Source: Candidatus Izemoplasma sp. (GTDB taxonomy: Bacteria; Bacillota_I; Bacilli_A; Izemoplasmatales; Izemoplasmataceae). From it: a DNA stretch of 6,474 nucleotides. Below, piece by piece: positions 1-5,840 of this stretch (position 1 is its first letter; every line of letters starts with the position of its first letter). The stretch is from contig SKJA01000093.1 of NCBI GenBank assembly GCA_007116105.1, forward strand, positions 1-6,474. The letters run 5' to 3'. Under the pieces are notes generated by a model, which was given only the letters and a program-made list of their open reading frames with translations, searched no databases and was not told the DNA's origin. The position numbers and the translations under genes are program-made.

Positions 1-900
1 ACACAAACGCCATTCATGGTTGAATGTGTCAAGTGCAAACGACGCATCAAGCACCACATCGTACGATTGAATCCAGACTGCTTCTTGTGTTGGTTTCGCG
101 ACCGAGACCGCCCAACGACTTCGTAAACGCTTCTCACTTGCGAGCTGAACCAACATGGTGTAGTCGCTTTCCTCACGCCACACAAGAGCGTCTTCCTCAT
201 AGACATCTACGCCGAGCTCGAGAAGCTTTTTGAGCCAATGATCGAAAGTCTGTGGCCACCCTTGGTGAAGTTGGTAGTTGGGTTCTATGACTTGATTAAA
301 AAACGTTAACATATACGACCACGCGTCAATGTGATCCAGTGGCAGCGCTTGGTGTGGCGCAAACAGGTTAAACGCTTGTTTTAAACGTTCATCTTTAAAA
401 TACCGACTTAAAAAAGTCTCGAGGGAACATTCAAAGGTCTCAATCTCAACTTGACTTAACACGCTTGGACGACCCTTTTGACGTTCGCTCTCCCACATCA
501 TAAACTCTTCATACCAACGCATGACTTGATGGAAAAACTGTTTGATTTCGCGGTGGTGACGTGCATAGTAACGAACAAAATACCGTCTTAACGAGGCGAA
601 GTCGCGCGGGACCTCCCGTCGAATGCCTTGCGCATCGACAAGAATGAACGGTTGATGTAATTGTCCTTCAAACACCAATTTAGTGTCACTTTGGACGGTG
701 CGCCAGTAAAGTTGAAAAAGACTGTCCTCCTTCAACCCTCCTAAAGAGCCACAAAACATTTTGTAATCCTTGCCTTGCGTTTTATCCCGAGCGCTTGGCG
801 GTGCAATGACCGCGACGCGGCGACGTCGTGAAACCAAATAAAGGGCTGTCATTAAGCCTTGAATGTCGTGTGCTTCAACAATGACATCATAGGGTTTCAT
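1..900 (-). CDS. Degenerate phytoene-desaturase-like (COG1233-type) FAD oxidoreductase homolog, C-terminus missing
   Basis: The frame stays open for 300 codons from an ATG at 900-898 to the left edge, so the C-terminus lies outside the window. The start is fixed by a near-perfect Shine-Dalgarno at 905-914. Residues 4-33 follow the beta-alpha-beta pattern that opens FAD/NAD(P) oxidoreductases of the phytoene desaturase/carotenoid isomerase group (YDVIV...GL..ALYL...RRVAVI). Around residues 72-110 is the pattern of a substrate 'pdG...vp.d...l...f' segment, and near residue 214 a GW..TFDHWLKKLLELGVDV stretch fits the family's usual 'GG...l..aL...l...G..i' region. The cofactor loop is broken: the normal GxGxxG reads A10-H-D-I-Q-G15, with two of three glycines lost, and the acidic residue usual at the end of beta-2 is Ala33. 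FAD binding is therefore doubtful. The frame is intact, so this looks like a divergent or non-catalytic relative, not a pseudogene. It lies 57 bp downstream of cdaA on the same strand, behind a terminator and with its own likely promoter. The family call is by pattern only; the substrate is unknown. Confidence 0.7.
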   Translation of the reverse strand, partial: MKPYDVIVEAHDIQGLMTALYLVSRRRRVAVIAPPSARDKTQGKDYKMFCGSLGGLKEDSLFQLYWRTVQSDTKLVFEGQLHQPFILVDAQGIRREVPRDFASLRRYFVRYYARHHREIKQFFHQVMRWYEEFMMWESERQKGRPSVLSQVEIETFECSLETFLSRYFKDERLKQAFNLFAPHQALPLDHIDAWSYMLTFFNQVIEPNYQLHQGWPQTFDHWLKKLLELGVDVYEEDALVWREESDYTMLVQLASEKRLRSRWAVSVAKPTQEAVWIQSYDVVLDASFALDTFNHEWRLC

Positions 901-904
901 GTCG

Positions 905-914
905 TCACCTCCTA
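905..914 (-). promoter_or_regulatory. Strong Shine-Dalgarno of the oxidoreductase-like gene
   Basis: The minus strand reads TAGGAGGTGA, four bases before the ATG at 900. This is almost the full anti-Shine-Dalgarno complement. It fixes the start of a gene whose protein is otherwise hard to recognise, and argues that the gene is translated. Confidence 0.85.
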
Positions 915-920
915 AAGAAA

Positions 921-929
921 ATTATAGCA
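921..929 (-). promoter_or_regulatory. Extended -10 promoter (TGCTATAAT) for the oxidoreductase-like gene
   Basis: The minus strand reads TGC-TATAAT, a perfect -10 hexamer with the TGn extension. No good -35 is visible; the -35 position falls inside the cdaA terminator stem, which an extended -10 promoter can tolerate. Transcription would be expected to begin near 914, giving a leader of only about 14 bases that starts at the Shine-Dalgarno. The start point is inferred from spacing, not seen. Confidence 0.5.
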
Positions 930-938
930 TATGGGGGT

Positions 939-959
939 AAAAAAAGCCCTGAGGGCTTT
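939..959 (-). terminator. Intrinsic terminator of cdaA
   Basis: On the minus strand a 7-bp stem (AAAGCCC/GGGCTTT, at 953-959 and 943-949) encloses a TCA loop. The stem's last three T run on into four more, giving seven T in a row. The upstream arm overlaps the cdaA stop codon at 958-960. It should end most cdaA transcripts before the next gene. Confidence 0.8.
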
Positions 960-1692
960 ATTGATTAAAGTATTTTTTTAGATAGAGCATCAACGATTCT
1001 CGTGAAATGTCTTGATCAAGTTTTCCATTTAGAGTGACACTGACATTGCCTGTCTCTTCACTGACGATGATGGTAAACGCATCGGTAATCTCACTGATGC
1101 CCAACGCAGCACGGTGTCTTGAACCTAACACTTTGGGTACGGAGGTAGATTCGCTGGTGGGGTAGTAGGCACCTGCGCAGACCAACAAGCGATCTTTTAT
1201 GATGATGGCGCCATCATGTAAGGGCGATTTTGTGATGAAGATGCTGACGATTAAATCTTTGTTGATGGGGGCTTGAATCATCGACGCATTGTGCATGTAC
1301 TCTTTGAGTGAATCGTTCCGCTCAAGCGTAATCAGCGCACCGAGTTTACGGTCAATCAACGCATCGATGGTTTCAACCAACTCATCTTGATCTTCTTCTG
1401 TAAATCGACGACCTAAAAAGCGATCGAGCTTGAGTGCTCTTAAAAGAAGTCTAAATTCTGTTTGAATAAGAACGTAAAACACAAACAGAAGCGGCACAAG
1501 TTTCACCACTAAAAACGCTATCTCGATCCCCTCTAAAGACACTTGAGTTAACGAGACCACCAAAAAGACCATCTGCACGACCACGAGAAACTTCATGGTG
1601 CGGTAGATGAGTGGATGTGTTTTGAGTTTCACAAGTTGTGAAAACAAGGTTAAAAGGTAAATGTTTAGAATCAGCTGATCGTGTAGGTCCAT
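958..1692 (-). CDS. cdaA: Diadenylate cyclase CdaA (c-di-AMP synthase, membrane-bound)
   Basis: Makes the second messenger c-di-AMP from two ATP; in Bacillota this signal controls potassium and osmolyte uptake and cell-wall balance. The protein has 244 residues, somewhat shorter than the roughly 270 usual for CdaA. The N-terminus has three hydrophobic segments (about residues 7-21, 35-50 and 58-76), then a linker with charged residues at 78-104. The DisA_N catalytic domain follows: GALITLER at 118-125, the DGA motif at 160-162 (SPLHDGAII), and the RHR motif at 190-194 as GSRHR. The usual form is GTRHR, so Ser191 is a mild change. SEETGNVSV at 211-219 is also typical. All motifs expected for ATP and metal binding are present, so it should be active. 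The start is ATG at 1692; an in-frame TAG 15 bases upstream excludes a longer protein. Its Shine-Dalgarno (AGAAGG, 1696-1701) is modest and only three bases away. It is divergent from nrdJ. The usual partners cdaR and glmM are not next to it on the downstream side. Confidence 0.95.
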   Translation of the reverse strand: MDLHDQLILNIYLLTLFSQLVKLKTHPLIYRTMKFLVVVQMVFLVVSLTQVSLEGIEIAFLVVKLVPLLFVFYVLIQTEFRLLLRALKLDRFLGRRFTEEDQDELVETIDALIDRKLGALITLERNDSLKEYMHNASMIQAPINKDLIVSIFITKSPLHDGAIIIKDRLLVCAGAYYPTSESTSVPKVLGSRHRAALGISEITDAFTIIVSEETGNVSVTLNGKLDQDISRESLMLYLKKYFNQ

Positions 1693-1725
1693 TTGCCTTC
1701 TCGCTTTCTATTCGATGGTAAATTT

Positions 1726-1734
1726 ATTATAGCA
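1726..1734 (-). promoter_or_regulatory. Extended -10 promoter (TGCTATAAT) for cdaA
   Basis: The minus strand reads TGTGC-TATAAT, a perfect -10 with TGn extension, and no strong -35. The expected transcript start near 1719 gives a leader of about 27 bases before the cdaA ATG. The same nine bases occur upstream of the oxidoreductase-like gene. Confidence 0.6.
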
Positions 1735-1925
1735 CACGTCTATTTTTTTCCGTTGTAATCTTTTTAGATGATCGAAAATTTGTATTAATTATCGCGTCAC
1801 GGGATGGATTGGCCCAGTCAGTGGCTTAGAGTTTATAACGAAACAAACGCGACAGCGCTTACATCGATTTTGAGAGATTTTAGTGACAATCTTTCAAGTA
1901 TTTTCATGAAATATCTCAAGCTATT
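1735..1925. other. Non-coding part of the divergent cdaA/nrdJ intergenic region
   Basis: The gap between the two start codons is 282 bp (1693-1974). Apart from the promoters it holds three inverted repeats: TCGCGT/ACGCGA at 1792-1797 and 1847-1852; GAGAGATT/AATCTTTC (one G-T pair) at 1872-1879 and 1888-1895 with an 8-base loop; and the perfect 10-bp palindrome TTTCATGAAA at 1902-1911, at the -35 position of the nrdJ promoter. No tRNA, cobalamin riboswitch or other RNA class I know is recognisable. The palindrome could be an operator, but no regulator can be named. Confidence 0.4.
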
Positions 1926-1930
1926 TAGGG

Positions 1931-1936
1931 TATAAT
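1931..1936 (+). promoter_or_regulatory. -10 box of the nrdJ promoter
   Basis: A perfect TATAAT preceded by GGG, without the TGn extension seen at the other promoters here. The -35 region is poor; ATGAAA at 1906-1911 is the nearest candidate, with a 19-base spacer. Transcription would start near 1943, leaving a leader of about 32 bases with AGGAGG at 1962-1967, seven bases before the ATG. The weak -35 overlapping a palindrome suggests possible control by a regulator (inference). Confidence 0.55.
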
Positions 1937-1974
1937 GTAAATTACCTTATACACCGAAACTAGGAGGTCTCGTT

Positions 1975-4506
1975 ATGCGTCGTTATCCAGAAACACAAAT
2001 TCAGCGGTTGAACGAAGACATTAAAACACACTTCCCTCACTTATTCCCCATCACACAAGAGATGACTCTCTCCCTTGAAGGGGTTTCTCGCTTGGTGATG
2101 ATTGACCGATACACTCAAAAAGATTTAACACTTAAAACCCTCCAAGAAGGCGATCTCGTGATCACCATCGTGCGTGACGATCCCAAGTTTCCTTCACGCG
2201 GCATCGGGACGGTAGTGTCCTTTGATGATGAAGGGGTCACAATCAAAGTTGAAGAAGAATTTCTTGCGACCACGGAAGATGCGGATGCGCATGGCACGAT
2301 TCGTCGAAATTATCGACAAATCGATAAACCTTTAGAACTTTACTATGAACAAATTGCGAAGCGGTTAGCACAACATTTAGGTGAAGACGAGTCTGACGAC
2401 GTTAAAAACGCTTTTTACAAAGAAGTCGCCAGCATGAACCTTGTCCCCGCTGGACGTGTCCTCTTTGGCGCTGGCTCCAACACCAATGTGACCTACTTTA
2501 ACTGTTTTGTTATGCCTTTCATTCACGATTCACGTGGAGGCATCAGTGATCACCGTAAACAAGTCATGGAAATCATGTCTCGGGGTGGTGGTGTCGGCAC
2601 CAACGGATCGACTTTAAGACCTAAAAATGCCCTAGCTAAAGGCGTGAACGGAAAATCATCTGGCGCAGTCAGTTGGTTACACGACCTCTCTGAGCTGACT
2701 CATTTAGTTGAACAAGGCGGTTCTCGCCGTGGTGCACAAATGATCATGCTTGCGGATTGGCACCCTGACATTGTAGAATTTATCATCTCCAAAATGCAAA
2801 ACCCTAAAATTCTACAGTTTCTCTTAGAAACCTCAAAAGATCCTCGCATTCAACGCGCCGCCAAAAACAAACTGAAATTTACCCCTCTCAGTGATGAAGA
2901 GGTTGAGATTAACGAATACATCCTCGATGCGAGTAAGAAAAACCCAGACCTATTCTCTAAACGTATCGTTGACACGGCCTTTGAACGTTTAAACAAAGGC
3001 GGTACTTACAGTGTTCATAACTCTGAATTTCTCTCAGGTGCGAACATTTCTGTGGCGATTACCCAAGAGTTCATGGATGCGATTGAAGCCAACGGCACTT
3101 ACGACTTACGCTTCCCTGACATCGACAATTACAACGAAGAACAAAAAGCAGCCTATGACGAATATTGGATGCACATCGGCGATGTGCGTGAATGGTTAGA
3201 CAAAGGTTACCCTGTCAAAACCTATTACACCATCGAAGCCAAAGAACTGTGGAACCTCATCAACATCTGCGCCACCTACTCAGCAGAACCCGGCTTGTTC
3301 TTCATCGACAACGCCAACCAACAAACCAATGCGACCGCCTACGGTCAAAAAGTGGTCTCCACCAACCCTTGTGGAGAACAACCTCTTGCGCCATATTCAG
3401 TGTGTAACCTCGCAGCCATCAACCTCGCAAACTTTGCGAATGAAGCTGGCAACGACGTCGATTGGCCAAAACTCAAACAAACCATTCAAACGGCGGTGCG
3501 TTTACAAGACAACGTCATCGATAAAACCCATTACTTCCTTTCAGCCAACGAACTACAAGCTTTAGGAGAACGTCGTATTGGCTTAGGTGTCATGGGCTTA
3601 CATGATTTAATGATTTGGACAGGGCGCCGTTATGGTGCGAAAGATGGTTTAAAACTCATTGACAAATTGTTTGAGTTCATCGCCATAAACGCTTATGAGA
3701 CCAGCATTGAACTGGCGAAAGAAAAAGCGCCTTACCCCTTCTTAGAAGGCAAAGCGGAACGTGAGCGGATGATCAACACAGGCTACATGCTAAAAATGCC
3801 CAAACACATTCGTGAAGGCATTTTAGAACACGGCATTCGTAACTCCCACTTATTGACCATTGCGCCCACCGGTTCCACCGGAACGATGGTGGGTGTCTCG
3901 ACTGGACTTGAGCCTTACTTTGCGTTTAAATACTTCCGTTCGGGTCGTTTAGGGAAGTTCATTGAAGTCAATGCGCCCATCGTTGAGTCTTTCTTAAAAC
4001 GTCACCCAGAATACACTCCAGAACAACTCCCTGATATTTTTGTCAGTGCCATGGAACTCTCTCCCGAAGAACATGTTGATGTGCAAAACACCATTCAATA
4101 TTGGGTGGATTCAAGCATTTCAAAAACCGTTAACGCACCCAAAGGCTACACCGTAGAAGAAGTTGAACAAGTCTATCAACGTCTGTATCGCGGCGGTGCA
4201 AAAGGTGGTACCGTGTATGTGGATGGTTCACGTGATGCGCAAATTCTTTCCCTCAGCAAAGATGAGGATGAGCCAAAACGCAAGCCACAACAAGTCGGTA
4301 TGGAAGACTTAGGGGTTGAAACACCCGAGAAGATTAAAGAACCCAAAGTCGTCAAAACTCAAGGTTTACGCAGTGATCGTCAAGACCGTAACATCGGCGT
4401 TGAAGTTGGCGACATTTGTCCTATTTGCCTCGAGGGCACCGTGGAAGACTTGGGTGGTTGTCACACCTGCACCAACTGCAATGCGCAACTGAAATGCGGA
4501 TTATAA
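1975..4506 (+). CDS. nrdJ: Class II (adenosylcobalamin-dependent) ribonucleoside reductase
   Basis: Reduces ribonucleotides to deoxyribonucleotides with a radical generated from adenosylcobalamin, so it needs no oxygen and no separate radical subunit; it acts in the cytoplasm. The protein has 843 residues and matches the Bacillales form throughout. The N-terminus carries a small beta-rich module at about 56-97 (LQEGDLV...GIGTV). The reductase barrel follows: redox Cys177 in NCF, GGGVGTNGS at 204-212, QGGSRRGA at 247-254, the active-site NPCGE at 464-468 (Asn464, thiyl Cys466, Glu468), the second redox Cys477 eleven residues later, and phosphate-binding APTGSTGT at 630-637. A charged K/E/P-rich linker (about 757-811) leads to a C-terminal cysteine tail (Cys815, 818, 829, 832, 835, 841) that in this family relays electrons from thioredoxin or glutaredoxin. 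All key residues are present. The start has AGGAGG seven bases upstream. No cobalamin riboswitch is visible in the leader. It has its own promoter and terminator and appears monocistronic. Confidence 0.97.
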   Translation: MRRYPETQIQRLNEDIKTHFPHLFPITQEMTLSLEGVSRLVMIDRYTQKDLTLKTLQEGDLVITIVRDDPKFPSRGIGTVVSFDDEGVTIKVEEEFLATTEDADAHGTIRRNYRQIDKPLELYYEQIAKRLAQHLGEDESDDVKNAFYKEVASMNLVPAGRVLFGAGSNTNVTYFNCFVMPFIHDSRGGISDHRKQVMEIMSRGGGVGTNGSTLRPKNALAKGVNGKSSGAVSWLHDLSELTHLVEQGGSRRGAQMIMLADWHPDIVEFIISKMQNPKILQFLLETSKDPRIQRAAKNKLKFTPLSDEEVEINEYILDASKKNPDLFSKRIVDTAFERLNKGGTYSVHNSEFLSGANISVAITQEFMDAIEANGTYDLRFPDIDNYNEEQKAAYDEYWMHIGDVREWLDKGYPVKTYYTIEAKELWNLINICATYSAEPGLFFIDNANQQTNATAYGQKVVSTNPCGEQPLAPYSVCNLAAINLANFANEAGNDVDWPKLKQTIQTAVRLQDNVIDKTHYFLSANELQALGERRIGLGVMGLHDLMIWTGRRYGAKDGLKLIDKLFEFIAINAYETSIELAKEKAPYPFLEGKAERERMINTGYMLKMPKHIREGILEHGIRNSHLLTIAPTGSTGTMVGVSTGLEPYFAFKYFRSGRLGKFIEVNAPIVESFLKRHPEYTPEQLPDIFVSAMELSPEEHVDVQNTIQYWVDSSISKTVNAPKGYTVEEVEQVYQRLYRGGAKGGTVYVDGSRDAQILSLSKDEDEPKRKPQQVGMEDLGVETPEKIKEPKVVKTQGLRSDRQDRNIGVEVGDICPICLEGTVEDLGGCHTCTNCNAQLKCGL

Positions 4507-4515
4507 ACTAAAGAT

Positions 4516-4542
4516 AAAAGTGGTTCTGTCGAACCACTTTTT
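4516..4542 (+). terminator. Intrinsic terminator of nrdJ
   Basis: An 11-bp perfect stem (AAAAGTGGTTC, 4516-4526, with GAACCACTTTT, 4531-4541) has a TGTC loop and ends in a run of five T. It begins nine bases after the nrdJ stop. The -35 position of the hflX promoter lies within this hairpin. Confidence 0.85.
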
Positions 4543-4545
4543 ATA

Positions 4546-4554
4546 TGCTATACT
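4546..4554 (+). promoter_or_regulatory. Extended -10 promoter (TGCTATACT) for hflX
   Basis: TGC-TATACT differs by one base from the extended -10 boxes of cdaA and the oxidoreductase-like gene. It lies four bases after the nrdJ terminator. Transcription would begin near 4561, right at the Shine-Dalgarno, giving a leader of about 11 bases. No -35 is recognisable. Confidence 0.5.
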
Positions 4555-4560
4555 TAGCTC

Positions 4561-4567
4561 GAGGTGA
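4561..4567 (+). promoter_or_regulatory. Shine-Dalgarno deciding the TTG start of hflX
   Basis: GAGGTGA lies four bases before an in-frame TTG at 4572. The alternative ATG at 4545 has only the terminator hairpin upstream, no Shine-Dalgarno, and would sit at the -10 box. This supports TTG as the start. Confidence 0.75.
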
Positions 4568-4571
4568 TACT

Positions 4572-5816
4572 TTGAAACGAGCTCTATTGGTTGCGTTAAC
4601 CGAACCCTATATTCAAGATGTTCAGTATGTTCTCGATGAGCTTGAAGCGCTGGCGATGACGCTGGACATTCATATCATTGAGCGTTTCACCCAATCAGTC
4701 ACCGTACGAAATGCCCGGACACTGATTGGTGAGGGGAAAACAGAAGAAATTAAAGCTTACATTGAAGCACACGAAATCACCATGGTGATCTTCTTTCAAG
4801 AGCTCTCAAACACCCAAATTCGTAACTTAGAAGATCTTTGGGATGTGGTCGTACTCGACCGTACACTGTTGATTTTTGAGCTGCTTGCTTCACGAGCACA
4901 AACCAAAGAAGCAAAGCTTCTTGTTTCCATTGCACAACTGGAATATCTCTTACCTAGGCTCTCTGCTTTGTCGGTGAGCTTTGACCGACAACAAGGTGGC
5001 ATCGGCTTACGTGGCCCTGGTGAAACCAAACTTGAACGCTCGCGCAGAAAAATCGAAGCGACCATTCAAAATCGAAAAAATGACCTAAAAGCGATGGTGG
5101 AAGTCCGTGCCAGAAATCGTCAACAGCGCCGTCAAGGACCACTAAAAAATGTGGCGCTTGTGGGTTACACCAACGCTGGAAAATCCACCTTACTCAACCG
5201 TCTTTTAGCGCTGAATGAATGGCCTGACGACAGCAAACAGGTGTTGGTGAAAGACCAAGTCTTCTCTACACTAGAAACCCAAACACGACGCATCAAACAT
5301 GCCAATCAGCCGCCCTTCACACTGACAGACACCATTGGTTTTGTGTCCCATTTACCCAAAACACTCCATCAAGCGTTTGCGTCGACACTTGAAGAGTTGA
5401 AAGAAGCGGATCTTATTGTCGTGGTGCTCGATTTAAGTTCTAGTTACATTCAAGAACACATCGAAGCCACCAACACAATGTTGAAATTGGTTGGTGCCGA
5501 GGCCATCGAACGTCTTTATGTGTTTAATAAGCTCGACTTGGTCGAAGGCTCAGTCTACCATGGACAAACCCCTAGTGTCCATGTGTCTTTAACCGAAGAT
5601 CTTCAACTTGACCGTTTACTCGAGGCCATTCATGAGCGTCTATTTTACGATTGTGTGAGCAGTCGTGTGCATCTTCCTTACGAACACGAAGAACTCTACT
5701 ATACATTGAAAACGCAAGCTCATATTTTGGAAGAAAGCACCACCGACACCCAGCGTGAACTCTTGGTCAAACTGAGCCCTTATCTACAACGTTTGTTTAA
5801 AGATTACATCCAATAA
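4572..5816 (+). CDS. hflX: GTPase HflX (ribosome-splitting/ribosome-rescue factor)
   Basis: HflX is a translation-associated GTPase that binds the 50S subunit and splits stalled 70S ribosomes under heat or other stress. From the TTG at 4572 the protein has 414 residues, close to the family norm. Residues 1 to about 120 form the N-terminal HflX domain, including TLIGEGK and the LDRT...IF segment. A helical region with the family signature GPGETKLERSRR at 148-159 follows, then the G domain: G1 GYTNAGKST at 198-206, switch I with FSTLETQTRR (usual form F.TLDPTTR, so Glu and Gln are small departures), G3 DTIGF at 253-257 and G4 NKLD at 319-322. A short C-terminal domain ends at YIQ. A longer reading from ATG at 4545 adds nine residues but lacks a ribosome site and overlaps the promoter. 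The gene follows nrdJ by 65 bp and is probably transcribed alone; the link between the two looks positional only. Confidence 0.95.
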   Translation: MKRALLVALTEPYIQDVQYVLDELEALAMTLDIHIIERFTQSVTVRNARTLIGEGKTEEIKAYIEAHEITMVIFFQELSNTQIRNLEDLWDVVVLDRTLLIFELLASRAQTKEAKLLVSIAQLEYLLPRLSALSVSFDRQQGGIGLRGPGETKLERSRRKIEATIQNRKNDLKAMVEVRARNRQQRRQGPLKNVALVGYTNAGKSTLLNRLLALNEWPDDSKQVLVKDQVFSTLETQTRRIKHANQPPFTLTDTIGFVSHLPKTLHQAFASTLEELKEADLIVVVLDLSSSYIQEHIEATNTMLKLVGAEAIERLYVFNKLDLVEGSVYHGQTPSVHVSLTEDLQLDRLLEAIHERLFYDCVSSRVHLPYEHEELYYTLKTQAHILEESTTDTQRELLVKLSPYLQRLFKDYIQ

Positions 5817-5840
5817 AAAAGGCCTTTCGGCCTTTTTTTT
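5815..5840. terminator. Bidirectional terminator between hflX and the P-type ATPase gene
   Basis: The arms AAAAAAGGCC (5815-5824) and GGCCTTTTTT (5829-5838) enclose a loop that reads TTTC on the plus strand and GAAA, a stable GNRA-type tetraloop, on the minus strand. Eight T follow on the plus strand and at least six on the minus strand, so it can serve both convergent genes. It overlaps both stop codons (5814-5816 and 5839-5841). Confidence 0.88.

Noticed and set aside
24..233. Plus-strand open frame of 69 codons
   Set aside because: It lies opposite the oxidoreductase-like gene, has no Shine-Dalgarno and an arginine/proline-rich composition typical of an antisense shadow.
1..900. Calling the oxidoreductase-like gene a pseudogene
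   Set aside because: The frame is uninterrupted for 300 codons, with a strong ribosome site and promoter; only cofactor-loop residues are changed. A divergent functional protein fits better.
1811..1830. GCCACTG on the minus strand (1819-1825), the same heptamer as a conserved piece of cobalamin riboswitches
   Set aside because: It lacks the rest of the riboswitch core and the AGCCAGGAGACC-type B12 box, points toward cdaA instead of nrdJ, and lies upstream of the predicted cdaA transcript start. A chance match is likelier.
3192..3565. Plus-strand open frames of 71 and 78 codons inside nrdJ
   Set aside because: They are shifted frames within the conserved catalytic core of nrdJ and show no protein-like features or ribosome sites.
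4796..5142. Minus-strand open frames of 62 and 89 codons inside hflX
   Set aside because: They are antisense to conserved HflX domains, with serine-rich or irregular composition; no ribosome site or promoter supports them.
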